NCBI GenBank assembly: GCA_018105865.1
Contig: CM030852.1
Location: 12,387,845 to 12,451,844, forward strand
DNA: 64,000 nucleotides
Source: Metaphire vulgaris
Taxonomy: Eukaryota; Annelida; Clitellata; Crassiclitellata; Megascolecidae
Reading direction: 5' to 3'
Numbering within the stretch: the first letter of the stretch is position 1; every line of letters begins with the position of its first letter. The notes below the pieces were generated by a model, which ran no database searches, was not told the origin of the DNA, and worked only from the letters and a program-made list of their open reading frames with translations. A program made the position numbers and the translations under genes. Of this stretch, positions 34,410 through 44,959 are shown in pieces.

Positions 34410-34719
34410 TCTGTTCTGTCAAGTGCGCAACAAAAATGGCGCTATAAAAGTGCTTCATTTGTTTAGTCAGTTAGCTCTTGATATGTTGTTATATTATCAC
34501 GCTACTTGCTCCTGGTTATGACATTCAAACACTATAGGTAGGCCTATATGGGCCTTATATAGCGAAATGTATGCCTTCGTATTCACATAGCGTGCACGAA
34601 ATTACTTTTTGGTGCCTGTTAGAATTCGGAATTTGATGAATCATTTACAGGAAAATGCTTTTTTCACAAGCGCGTATCATATTTCGTTTTTTAAATGATT
34701 GAAATATTAAAAAGATTAA

Positions 34720-34865
34720 AATGTACAGACAGAATGAGAGAGGAACGGGGAATGGAAAATATGGGGATGGTAAATAACATCGAACTCCTGAGGAGCACTA
34801 GAGCTCGAGAGAAGTGGAAGTCCCTGGCCGCCGACGCAGCAATGCATGGCACCTGAAAGAAGAAA
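34720..34865 (+). mobile_element. LINE ORF2 C-terminal scrap
   Basis: Reads MVNNIELLRSTRAREKWKS, then LAADAAMHGT stop, the terminal motif of L2-like LINEs (..R.REKW..L..DA..). Confidence 0.6.
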
Positions 34866-35150
34866 TGATTGAAGATGTTTAGATATTCCTTTTACCTAGT
34901 ACGCATATTGCTATAATATATTCAATAGCTGGTGTATTTGACTTGCTTTGTATTGAAATACTCGTATTATGTGACGTATTGTACCGACTAATTAATTATT
35001 ATTATCGGGAACAAGAGAATTCGTCTAGACGGCTATTCGAAATGTCCTGTAAAGTCAAATATTGATAAAATGATAAAACTTGCATTGGTCATCATGACAT
35101 TGTAGAATATACGTCCAGCAACAATAGAATCTTCATACTGATATACATAT

Positions 35151-35600
35151 AAGTAAGTAAGACGAAATTTTTATAGCGCTGCCCGAAAGCTTGGCGCAAT
35201 GCACCAGTTTATTCACGAGCGCTCAGTCTGGGTGAAATCCATACAGTGGCGGCTCCACCGGGGAGGCCAGGGGGCCCGTACCCCCTATTGAGTGTCTGGC
35301 CTCTCAGTGCCCTCCCAGTTGGGACCTATACTTAATGCTACATACATTAAACAATAAATGGTTGGCCCCCCATGATTAGAAGTTGCCACCCCAACGCCCC
35401 CCCCCACTTGCCAAATCCTAGAGCCACCACTGAATCCATAGTCCGTAATCCGTAGTCCGCGGTGGTCAAGGTTGTAGCTCCTGGCAGGCAGTCGCAGCAA
35501 GTGTGGTGGACAGATGGAATGAACTGGATGAGGGGAGAGTAACGTCTACAACTGTAAACGAGTTCAAAATAAACCTCAGTAGTTTAAGATATTAGATTGG
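35151..35600. mobile_element. Retroelement-tail repeat split by a MITE, plus LINE scrap
   Basis: (GTAA)n, then TTTTTATAGCGCTGCCCGA and CACGAGCGCTCAGTCTGGG match 10940-11100. The MITE at 35244-35432 interrupts it, and it resumes as GTCCGTAATCCGTAGTCCG. From about 35485 the plus strand reads VVDRWNELDEGRVTSTTVNE, a LINE C-terminal motif. Confidence 0.7.
35244..35432. mobile_element. MITE family 2, copy 2, perfect 8-bp TSD
   Basis: Starts CAGTGGCGGCTCCACCGG and ends AGAGCCACCACTG, flanked by AATCCATA on both sides. 189 bp. The host repeat copy at 10940-11100 has the single, unduplicated AAATCCATA. Confidence 0.92.
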
Positions 35601-36840
35601 ATGAGAACAACAGTGGTTCTCACACAGGGCAGTCCCTACTGAACCACTTTAAACCTTGTTATATTATATTATTAAATTATTATATTAAAGTATTTTATGG
35701 AGGATGATAACAAGATTTGCGGCAGGTAGAATGCAGGCCTGATGTAAGAATTTCGCCATAAGATTTAAGATTTCTTTAAAAGAATATTTTAATTTCATTT
35801 AAACCTAGATGCATCCGGTTGTCTGGCTTGTTACTAGAATTTCTTTTCGTCCACTAGAAAACTATTATTAGTATAAATGGGATTGACTGTTTCTAAAATG
35901 CATATAAGATGTTTTATGTTCCATGAAATCGCTTGTTGGCAATTGAAGAAGAATTGTGTTTCTAGAGCCTAAAGATTCACATGTCTTATAATTACAATGT
36001 ATTCATTGTCACACTCAGACATCTGGGCAAAACTATCCTGCAGCTATTTGTATAGACCATATACCCTATATGTATAGACTCTTTCTTAGAACCACATCGG
36101 TCGAAATATGGTCTTTCTCGCTCGGAAAAAGTCTATTCTTGACCGTTTTACGCAAATATTCTAAGAATGGTCTCAAATAATAATTATTTCCAGCGTATAC
36201 TTGAAGAGAAGAGTACGCCATTTTTATCATGGCGCAGACAGCTGCGATGTAGGTCAACCAGTCGAACAGCCCCTGATAATTATAATGTTCACATCTCAGT
36301 CAACCACGAGGCTAAGTCGCATTTTTTAAGAACGTTCTACAGAACTAAACCAATATTAGACATTTTGATTTGTTTGATTATATATTTATTGAATAGTTGG
36401 ACAAGACAAAATGATAGGCGAAATAACTTAATATGGTAAAGACCAGCATAATGATTTTTTGAAACGATGAAAATTAATTATTGAATAATCGCAATAAGCA
36501 CCAACGGAGAATGGATTTCGTGAAGTCACGTGCCACAGATCCAGCAGTTTCGACCAATCATTGCTTTCAATCCCAAAATTATGTACTTTTATTGTGTATA
36601 AATTTATTTTAAGTTAGTCTAGTAGCCGTCTTCAATCTTCAATATATTTGACGCATGAACACCATTCTTCTAGACGACGAGATATACACCTGGATACAGA
36701 AAGCTGCTGTCAGCTTCGGACGTCTGCGAAAAACGATTATGGAAGGTACATGGTATCCAAGTGCAGACGAAAATTAACGTCTACAATTCCACTGTCCTTG
36801 GCGTTCTACTTTATTGAGGTGAATGTTGGACCCTCTACAG

Positions 36841-37226
36841 CAGCGGTTCTCAACCTGTGGGTCGCGACCCCTATGGGGGTCGATTGACGATTTGCCAGGG
36901 GTCGCCTGAGATCATTGCAAATATGGAGTTGCCTCTTTTCTGATGTGCAAAACTTGTAATTGTACAAAATTTCTCCATTGGTATATTGAAATTTCCCCAT
37001 TGGTACTAGTTTTTTTTAAAACTATGTCATTCGAGGATAGACATTACAGGTAATAATTGAATCAGCGTGATTTCAAATATTGTAATTGTCGTAGCATTAT
37101 TATTTGTAACACTTTACAGTATGAACACAAAATAGTTTTACTGTTGGAGGGGAGGTCGCCCCACCTTCTTGGGGAATTGAATTAAAAGGGTCGCGGCACT
37201 ACGTGTATAAAGGTTGAGAGTCGCTG
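36841..37226. mobile_element. hAT-type MITE inserted in LINE
   Basis: Starts CAGCGGTTCTCAACCT and ends AGGTTGAGAGTCGCTG. Flanks are CTCTACAG and TTCTACAG (7 of 8). The GTGGGTCGCGACCCC motif after the left end is typical of widespread hAT MITEs. Confidence 0.85.
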
Positions 37227-37610
37227 TTCTACAGTCGCCACGTTAGAACCTTAGAGGCATTTCATATCAGTTGTCTACGCTCCATTCGTTTAGTTCGTTG
37301 GCAAGACAGAGTACTTAACACGGAGGTATACTAGAAATGGCTAACTCTGTAAGTGTGGAGGCCACTCTGTCGAAAATGAGGCTTAGATGGACGGGGCATC
37401 CCTATATCGCATGGAAGACAGTCGCCTTCCTAAAATCCTTTTGTATGGCGAACTTTCATCCGGTCATCGACAGAAATGTGGACAGCTCAAAAGATACAAA
37501 GATCAGTTAAAGGTCACCATGAAGCAGTGCAACATTGATCCAAACAATTGGGAGACAGTGGCTGGTGACCGCGTACACAATGGCGCAAACTTGTCCATAC
37601 TGGTCCTACA

Positions 37611-39063
37611 CATGGGGGGCGCAACAGGGTGGGCCATGGCCCACCCAATATTTAGGCCCAATGGGCCACAATGTGTTTGGCCCACACAATTTCAGTTGGC
37701 AAATTACAATGTTTTGTGGAACTAATAACCCCAAATCCCCAATATATTGGCATAATATTGCCAAATATATAAGAGAGATGTCACAGATGTGGAAGACCAT
37801 TCAAAATTATTATATTTATATAACCATGCAACTCTGTTTTTTCAATGATTGATTGATCGTAACGGCAAGAATTTCTTGCTGCTCTGTCTTGACTCTGAAA
37901 TATTGGCCATGATGGCCCACCCAATATTTGGCTTGTGGCGCCCTCCATGGTTTTAATTCGTTTTCACTCTTCTGAATTTTTGCATATCTATAGCCTACTG
38001 TAGCACTAGTTCTTGCTATGTCCAATTTCAAACAGGTATCAATTTTATAATATTTTTGTGGTCTATAAAACCTGACAGAGAATAGATTTCTGAAAGACAT
38101 TTTATAGTGTCGTTTCAAATGGCTCATTATTTTTCGTGGCATTTCGAAAGCTCTAGAAAAAAATTGAGACAGAATATATTGACAATTCTAACACGGTTTG
38201 GCACAGCAAAGATGGGGACACAAGAATATGTGGGTTTAATTCGTTGCATCACTCTTCTGAATTTTTGCATATCTATAGACTACTGTAGCTCTATTCCTTG
38301 CATTGTCCAATTTCAAACAGGGTATCAATTTTTAAAATATTTTTTGTGGTATATAAAACCTGTAATAGAAGAAACCAGCTCTCTTAAGCGCCATCTTATC
38401 TCTCAATTGATTTTTTAGACATTTGACAGAGAATAGATTTCTGAAAGACTTTGTGTAGTGTCGTTTCAAATGGCTCATTATTTTTCGTGGCATTTCGAAA
38501 GCTCTAGAAAAAAATTGAGACAGAATATATTGACAATTCTAGTACGATTTGGCACATCAACGATGGGGACACAAGAATATGTGGGTTTAATTCGTTTCAT
38601 CACTCTTCTGAATTTTTGCATATCTATAGCCTACTGTAGCTCTATTCCTTGCATTGTCCAATTTCAAACAGGGTATCAATTTTTTAAATATTTTTGTGGT
38701 CTATAAAACCTGTAATAGAAGAAACCAGCTCTCTTAAGCGCCATCTTATCTCTCAATTGATTTTTTAGACATTTGACAGAGAATAGATTTCTGAAAGACT
38801 TTGTGTAGTGTCGTTTCAAATGGCTCATTATTTTTCGTGGCATTTCGAAAGCTCTAGAAAAAAATTGAGACAGAATATATTGACAATTCTAGTACGATTT
38901 GGCACATCAACGATGGGGACACAAGAATATGTGGGTTTAATTCGTTTCATCACTCTTCTGAATTTTCGCATATCTATAGCCTACTGTAGCACTAGTCCTT
39001 GCATTGTCCAATTTCAAACAGGCCATGTTGGCCCACCAAATATTTGGCTTGTGGCGCCCTCAA
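37611..39063. mobile_element. DNA element carrying a 350-bp tandem array, inserted in LINE
   Basis: Flanked by the perfect 10-bp duplication TGGTCCTACA at 37601-37610 and 39064-39073. Short inverted ends: GGGGGGCGCAACA at left, TGTGGCGCCCTC at right. A GGCCCACC(C/A)AATATTT segment occurs near both ends and again near 37914. It contains three 350-bp units. No transposase; non-autonomous. Confidence 0.8.
38106..39010. repeat. Three-copy 350-bp tandem repeat
   Basis: TTTCAAATGGCTCATTATTT starts at 38113, 38463 and 38813, exactly 350 bases apart. Units include GGCACAGCA/TCAACGATGGGGAC and end ATAGATTTCTGAAAGAC. Copies 2 and 3 are nearly identical; copy 1 differs at several sites. The third is cut short by the element end, and a partial earlier unit lies at 37950-38105. 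Confidence 0.92.
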
Positions 39064-39878
39064 TGGTCCTACAATCGTAGAAAACAAACGCATCTCCAAT
39101 GCTGAAAGAAGACGACAAGACCGGAAGAATCGCCTCAATGCAGCACCTTTCACCACTGTCGGTTTTCCTTGTGCCGATTGTGGCAGGTTTTGTGAATCCA
39201 AAATCGGACTCATCAGTCACCAGCGAACACATTAAACATTATTATGCCTAAATATAGCGAACAAAACTACTGTACATTAGCCTATCATATAAACAGCGGC
39301 TTCTACTCCCCCCTTGCAGCTGGGCTCAATTCCCCCTCCAAATTACAAATTCCCTCTGTTAATTTGCCCCCTTGTAGACTTAGTATTATATTCAGCTTTT
39401 TATCCTCGTGTTAGGCATAGCTATCATTGATTACGTCACGGTCAGTGTTATTTTGAATCAATATCAGTCTCGGTTGAGTTCAGATTAGTATCAAAATACC
39501 CCCACCCCCATTTTTTCCGGGCGCAGCTGCGCCCGCCTTAAATAGGGATAGAAGCCCCTGTTGATAAATACTCTGGAAGTCATCATCGTCCCCGATGGAC
39601 TGCTTACTCCTACTGTTTGACGAAGACGGTGCCAATACTGTGCATTATTATTTAATGGCATACGAATCATTTGAGAAGTGTTGCAGTGTAGATTGCGTAC
39701 TGCTATTTAGATAACGGGAGGAATCAAAATATGCAAAGGGTTTCTGCTATCACGACGTCTAATGCGATTCGTGCGACCAATGGCAAAATAACCGAGCATT
39801 TAGCAGCAGCAGAATACAATTAACGCTTCAGATGAAAACCTGACTGACGAGTTTCTATCAGCCAACGGAGATCGACTC

Positions 39879-40516
39879 CATAGGCGGTGCACCCTATCGG
39901 CCCCGTCGGCCCAGGCCAGGGTACTTTTAAAAGTACCCCGGCCGGCCATTGGCCGTGCCGGGGTACTTTTAAGAAGAAAGAACTTTAAATTGTTTGAATA
40001 AATTTTAAATTTGTAATCTTACATTACACAAGGGGCGGGAAGTTAGCAGAGTGGTAACAACGTTGGACGATGGAGCAGGAGGTCGCGGGTTCGAGTCCCG
40101 CAGAAGCCCTAAAGGTCGACTCAGCCTTTTTCGCGGTGATAAAATGAGGAGCAGTGGTAAAAATCTCTGCGATAAGTCAAACAGGTCCGCTATGCGATAC
40201 ACTAGCCCCGTATCCGTGGCATTGCACGCCTGGCTGAGGGCTATAGAAACGGAGATCAGCGCCGCCTTATGTGAGGCTCGGGGAAGGACTTTGACTTTGA
40301 CTGACATTACACAAAGCCTACAATGTAACCTACTTTTGGTTTTCAGGCTTAAAACACACATTTAGAAAGATTCTGTATTTTTTTAAATTAAAAGGCATTT
40401 TATAAACATTTCTGTCTTTTTATAACTCGCACTTGAAAACGTATGTTGGCTAGTTCAGAGCCTTATAACAGTAGTAAATGGGCCGGGGTACTTTTTATTG
40501 TCTTCCGTCGCCTATG
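39879..40516. mobile_element. DNA transposon inserted in propeller relic, carrying a tRNA-like region
   Basis: Ends CATAGGCGG and CGCCTATG are inverted. Flanks ATCGACTC and ACCGATTC agree at 6 of 8 bases. Near both ends are GGGTACTTTT motifs. Inside is the SINE at 40035-40330. 638 bp. Confidence 0.6.
40035..40330 (+). mobile_element. tRNA-derived SINE within the transposon
   Basis: TTAGCAGAGTGGTAACAACG (A-box-like), then CGCGGGTTCGAGTCCCGC (perfect B-box core) 30 bases on. The body includes ACTCAGCCTTTTTCGCGGTG and ends GGAAGGACTTTGACTTTGAC. The body resembles the region after the tRNA-like start at 42405. Confidence 0.75.
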
Positions 40517-40819
40517 ACCGATTCTTTTGTTATTTCATATGTAACTCCGATTCTGCTGAAATATAGTGCTGTAGGCCTACTCTTAGACTCTGATGATCCG
40601 TGCTCAGCAGCTTTAAGACAGCTGCGTGGAGATGGGCCAGACGATGCGTTCCTATCATTCATGTTAATTTCGTATTATTTCGACAGCGATACGCATCAAT
40701 TGATTACTAGCTTGGCGAATTACTACACTGATGACCAGTTGCTCTACAGTTTACTTTTGAAAATAATATTTGGAGAGTGGGAATCGATATATGTAGCAAA
40801 TATGCGAACAAGCCATTGA

Positions 40820-41144
40820 GGAAACCCGGCAAACATCAAGCCGTGATCCGGTAAATGACAAATCATTGCCAATTTACAAAATGTGTAGCATCTCGGAAAA
40901 CATCTGGCTGAATACAATCGGTTAGAAAAAAAGCAAAGCCTCCAGTCATGTTTGACGGGAAAACAGATAGTTACTATAATTATTATTAAAGTACGCTATC
41001 TTCCATGTGTGCGCTCGCAAACTGAATGACGCTGTAATTAAAAGCAAATGGTATCTTTAAGAGCCTCTAGCGTTTCACTTATCAAGCGACAACAAGATGT
41101 TCTTTCTATTTCACAAACACTGAAATGATTTACTAAGATATAAG
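40820..41144. other. Short stretch between relic and element
   Basis: No coding sequence recognised. Probably the former 3' flank of the relic gene. Confidence 0.4.
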
Positions 41145-41572
41145 GGGCCGTCCATGAATTACGTCTCGCGATTTCGGCACTTTTTGACTCCTTCCTCCCC
41201 TCGTCACACGTCGTCACAAAAAGTCAGACCCTCAAATATGACGTCACAAAGCGTTAAACCCGCCGTCATCTTGTCATCTTTCCAATGTTAAAATTAATGT
41301 TTCGTTTTTAAATAGTCATTATAATTATAATAGTTGAAACAATAATCAGAAACTTTTTCAATTTTTTAAAGAATGAAGTATAATAATTATAATTATAAGT
41401 GTAAAATACGTTCAATTTTGCGGTAACACAGCATGCGGTATTAATAAAAAATATTTAGTATTATGTGACATCACATTTCTGGAAATCCTCCCCCCCCGTC
41501 GTCACATATCGTCACAAATGTTTGAACCCCTCCCCCCTAAGTTCGTAACGTCATTTATGGACAGTCCCTAAA
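41145..41572. mobile_element. Inverted-repeat DNA element (GGGGCCGTCCAT family)
   Basis: Left end AGGGGCCGTCCATGAATTAC and right end GTCATTTATGGACAGTCCCT are inverted matches. The inside has repeated CGTCACA motifs. A partial related end, CCACGGTCCATGAATTTACG, is at 44752. Confidence 0.7.
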
Positions 41573-41748
41573 AGACCTACGGCGCTTGATTAAGCGGTGA
41601 AGCCAACACCAGAATTGTTCAGCCTAATTTCTTAATTAAGTTCACATGTAAGAATAATGAGTTCGTAGATTAGTTTGTAAAGCCGCGACTGAGTGAAATC
41701 TTGACTGAGCAACAGTTGAAAGTTCAGTTAAATCGCTTTTCAGTCGAA

Positions 41749-41968
41749 ATGTCGTCTTTTTTCTTTCGAGCGATGATTCTTCTGTTGGTCGTTGATTTAA
41801 ATCGATCGTTTGCTTCGATCTATTACGATGACGTCACCGAAACAGAACATGAATACGATTATTCTGGAGACGTCGCCGATACAGAATACGATTCAAATCG
41901 ATCGTCTCGTCCCTTCTATTACGACAAAGTCACCGACACAGAATATGAAGTGATATCACTGGAAAAAA
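41749..41968 (+). CDS. Copy A exon 1: signal peptide and acidic Tyr linker
   Basis: ATG at 41749 is in the conserved TCGAAATG context shared by copies A, B and C. The upstream in-frame codons belong to the 5' UTR, which is conserved too. The linker has two YY(D)-type modules, against one in copies B and C. Confidence 0.8.
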
Positions 41969-44059
41969 GTGAGTCAAGTTAAAGCAATATAACATAGCAA
42001 TATATAAATCAGAGGCGTAGCGAGGGTAGCCGGCGCCCGGGGGCAAAGTGTGCCGTTGGCGCCCCTCAACACTGCTGACGAGCGAAAGAAAGGTCGTCAC
42101 ATCGTTCTCTCGGTGTCGGCGCCCCTCGACTCTCTACGGCGCCCCTCTCCCTGTACTTCTGACGAGAAAAAAGGTCGCCGCACTTGTTTCTTCTTATTTA
42201 TTATGCATTTAACTTACCAAAAAAACCGATTTTGGCGCCCCCTAACCTCGGCGCCCGGGGGCATATGCCCCTCCCTGCCCCCCTTCGCTACGCCTCTGAA
42301 TATATTCGCGAAATCATGCCGTTTCTAAGCACATTAAGACTATATATGACAGAGTTTGCCTAACGATGCTGGCCTTGAGGGACAATTGACGTCAGAAGTC
42401 ATCTAATGCGGTGGTTAGATGGCAGATTTGTAAGACGCCGGAGCGACCCGTTGGAGGAACTGGTTTCGACTCCCGCGGGAGTTTCTTAGGTTTACTGAGT
42501 TTTCATTCGTTAGAGGGCGGTGGTAAATGAGTAGCAGCTTTGGCTGCAAAGTTAGTCGCTGGTCTGTAGAAAGCAATTTACTTAGCATGATTTAAAGTGG
42601 CTTAGGAGGCATTACTGCCTGTGTGAAAACCACTAGGGGCACTGACGGGGCTTGAACCCGCTCTGTCAGCCTGACGCTCCAGCACGTAACCCACTCTGCC
42701 ATCTTCCGCCCCCAAAATGGCAAACTACTCTTGATTAATGGCGCAAATTCATCTGCGTCGCTGCTTGCCCTAAAACCGGAGATCTGCTCCAGGTCCGTCG
42801 CACGAAATGGAGTATTGGCGAACCATTACCTCTTTTTAGTCCTCTAATTGCCTTACGGTCCACTTGAGAATTGGCTGAGTAATTTAGCTAGCAGATATAC
42901 AATATTATTTCGTATATCCTCTCAAAAGCACACCTCCTAGTTTAACAACCACAGAGGCGCGTTAGTATTTTGACTTATAGAAATCTGAGATGCAGTGCGA
43001 TTATAATGGATAACCGATCTTTACATTGCATAGCGTTTGATATTATGGAATGCATTATAAGAGAGAGACAGCAATTGGCGTTATAATGTTTCGATATCTT
43101 TCAGAAAAATTTCGACTCATATCGATTATCGACGTTGCTCCATTTTACGTTACTTCGGTGACACAATTCAAACATTTCATCGCCGTTCTATGTGATACTG
43201 GGAACGATCGTTCGCATATTCGCATTTTTGAAAACATGCATCCGTTTAATCTTCTCTTTGCAATAAACATGGAAGGAATCAGCTATTCAAAAGAGATGAC
43301 GTGGAACAAGAAAGCAGAGAGTCTTTTGTTTTTATCAGCTTGACCCAAGGTACATGTATCTATCAGATAAAATGGGAAGACCATTTGGTGAGAGAGTTCC
43401 CATGTCCCTTGGAAGGCATTCCAGGCTTTCTCTCCGTAGCAAACGATGGAAACGTGCTAATAATTGGCGAAGTGGACAACCTTCTCTACGTTTGCAACAT
43501 GAAAGGAACACTTATTCGCAAAATATCATTTGTGTGGAATATTGCAATAGGACTTTCTACACCAACAGAACGGGTGACGTTTCATTCCTCACATTACGAT
43601 CCTCATTTGAATGATCAGATGGGTCTTTCTGGCGTGGAATTGCGTCTGAGAGATTTGAATGACTTCAACGTAGAATCGAGTCTTAACGTCGTGAATGCAA
43701 CCAATGAATGCAACATTACGTCAAGTAATATAGAACGATTCGTGTTCTTCTTTATGAGTCACTTACCAGGGAAATGTGAAGATTTTGATTTATTCAACCT
43801 AACGATCGAGCGCAGGATCAAAATCACCAAGCATTTAGCAGCAGGGTACAGCGCTTCCGATGAAAGATGGCTTGGCGAATTTCTCTCAAACAGAGGGGGT
43901 CGATTCTCTTATTATTATGAGTCGTACGGAGAGAGGTGCAACGTTCCATCGTATATATTCTTGGATGTTTCGTATAATTACGACAGCGAACATTATCAAC
44001 TAATTGCTGGTTTGTCGAGTAACGACGTGAATGACCAAGTGTACATTGTCGAATGGTAG
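41749..44059 (+). CDS. Secreted beta-propeller family, copy A, two exons
   Basis: Exon 1 (41749-41968) encodes a signal peptide (FFFRAMILLLVVDLNRSFAS) and an acidic, Tyr-rich linker with repeated YYD-VT-TE modules. Exon 2 (43105-44059) encodes about 318 residues of propeller-like repeats: FIAVLCDTGNDRSHIRIFEN, LSVANDGNVLIIGEVDNLLY and VCNMKGTLIRKISFV. Junction phase 1, donor GTGAGT, acceptor CTTTCAG. Total about 391 residues. The T-run at 43329-43333 is one base short, breaking the frame; adding one T restores LLFFISLTQG in line with copy B. Several N-glycosylation-type NxT/S sites are visible. A polyadenylation signal AATAAA lies at 44094-44099. Function is unknown; secreted and probably a binding protein. 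Confidence 0.8.
42010..42298. mobile_element. Short inverted-repeat DNA element in copy A intron
   Basis: Ends CAGAGGCGTAGCGAGGG and CCTTCGCTACGCCTCTG are near-perfect inverse matches. The inside is rich in GGCGCCC. Flanks are AT-rich, so the target duplication is not clear. Confidence 0.78.
42400..42560 (+). mobile_element. tRNA-derived SINE head
   Basis: GGTGGTTAGATGGCAGATTT, then AACTGGTTTCGACTCCCGC (B-box-like), then a body including AAATGAGTAGCAGCTTTGGC. The body resembles the SINE at 40035. Inside copy A's intron. Confidence 0.6.
42585..42715 (-). mobile_element. tRNA-derived SINE, copy 2
   Basis: Near-identical in structure to 24757-24885: on the minus strand GGCAGAGTGGGTTACGTGC, then GCGGGTTCAAGCCCC. 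Adjoins the plus-strand SINE head, so the two form a composite. Confidence 0.72.
43105..44059 (+). CDS. Copy A exon 2: propeller, frame broken in a T-run
   Basis: The acceptor is at 43102-43104. It is open from 43105 to a TGA at 43340, and the protein continues in the next frame through YQIKWEDHLVREFPCP to the stop TAG at 44057-44059. Confidence 0.8.
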
Positions 44060-44760
44060 CATGATGACCAGGAGCTCAACATTTTCCTTTTGGAATAAAT
44101 ATTTGACATTATAATCGCATATTGAAAAAGCAGAACATAAAAGACCTAATGGAATAACCACTAGTAGACGATTTCTGCCTCATCCTATGATAAGGGATTT
44201 CTCCGTTCAAAACATTCGTGTATTGAAGCAACTAAATGTCTTATAAAGAATTGAGAAACACAAGAATGTAGATAAACAGCAGGCGACCTAAAGTTGACTG
44301 ATATCAAATGGGTTACGAATTGATCATAATGAAATTAAATAATTCTGTATTTGATACGAGTCTATACACTTCAATTTCTTTGATTCAACTCTTATCTACA
44401 TGGAGAGTTTGTACTAATTCATTCTTTTTAGTTGTGGCATTGCTGATCTTCTCTACAAACGTCTTCTGGTGGTGTTGTCAATCCTTTTCTATTTCAGTTT
44501 AGGCTGCGAACATTTGATTTTTGTCATACAATGTTACACCCAAATTTTAGGCACTCATACATATCTATTATGCATTGTTAAATCAATATGATATACTTCT
44601 ACTTTGTGTAATCAAACGGCATTTCTCAAAACATATCTTCGTGTCGTTCAATGTTGTCAACATTGAACGACACGTTCAATGTTGACAACAATGTTCAATG
44701 TTCCCTGTTCAATGAAAGTAGAAAATTTAATTCCGTCAAAAAGCGATGAGCCACGGTCCA
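44060..44760. other. 3' flank of copy A
   Basis: Sequence around 44110-44165 (AAAAAGCAGAACA..AAGACCTAATGGA) and 44455-44530 (CAAACGTCTTCT ... GAACATTTGATTTTTG) is shared with the 3' flank of copy B at 53995-54035 and 54285-54355, so the duplicated unit includes about 450 bases downstream. Includes the palindrome at 44641-44673. Confidence 0.6.
44641..44673. repeat. Perfect 16-base inverted repeat with 1-base spacer
   Basis: GTGTCGTTCAATGTTG, T, CAACATTGAACGACAC. It is followed by two more GTTCAATGTT units up to about 44703. Confidence 0.95.
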
Positions 44761-44899
44761 TGAATTTACGTACAATTGGTTTTAGGGGCGTACTAAATAT
44801 TTAGGTTATTTGAAAATTTGCAAGGATCCACGATGGTAAATAATTTATACTGGCATCTAATGGCAAAATATAATGTCTCCAACGATGACAGTGAAGTAT

Positions 44900-44955
44900 A
44901 AATGGGCGACGTATATATATATATATATACGATATATATATATATATTATAGGGA
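44900..44955. repeat. (AT)n microsatellite
   Basis: AT repeats interrupted by CG, giving a near-palindrome. Confidence 0.9.
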
Positions 44956-44959
44956 GGGA

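Larger units (their letters stand above)
34866..36640. other. Stretch without supported gene
   Basis: Apart from the tail repeat with its MITE (35151-35600), a SINE 3' tail (35620-35690) and scattered AT-rich sequence, I see no coding sequence. Confidence 0.45.
36640..39240 (+). mobile_element. LINE ORF2 C-terminal region interrupted by two DNA transposons
   Basis: Three separated pieces form one LINE end. 36660-36830: DDEIYTWIQKAAVSFGRLRK followed by broken sequence. 37235-37600: cysteine-rich broken start, then RMEDSRLPKILLYGELSSG and KVTMKQCNIDPNNWETVAGD. 39074-39235: RISNAERRRQDRKNRLNAAP, then FPCADCGRFCESKIGL and SHQRTH, the Cys2His2-type end of this LINE class. Breaks lie at the hAT element 36841-37226 and the tandem-repeat element 37611-39063. 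Confidence 0.82.
39760..40819 (+). pseudogene. Relic of a secreted propeller gene, split by a transposon
   Basis: Just before the insertion, broken frames give KITEHLAAAEYN, then NASDENLTDEFLSANGDRL, matching copy A residues KITKHLAAGYSASDERWLGE. After the insertion, 40640-40760 gives DAFLSFMLISYYFDSDTHQL, then ITSLANYYTDDQ, matching the copy A end (FLDVSYNYDSEHYQL). An in-frame stop and shift before the insertion show decay. This is the leftmost member of the array seen here. Confidence 0.7.

Noticed and set aside
34056..34458. Minus-strand and shifted frames over lectin exon 3
   Set aside because: Only the 34060-34409 plus frame joins exon 2 in phase and ends with the CTLD cysteine pattern.
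38106..39010. CRISPR-like array
   Set aside because: The 350-bp units are adjacent with no short repeats and spacers, and the genome is animal.
40050..40110. Functional tRNA gene
   Set aside because: A- and B-box-like sequences are present, but a proper cloverleaf acceptor stem is not, and a SINE body follows. The same applies to 24757-24885 and 42400-42715.
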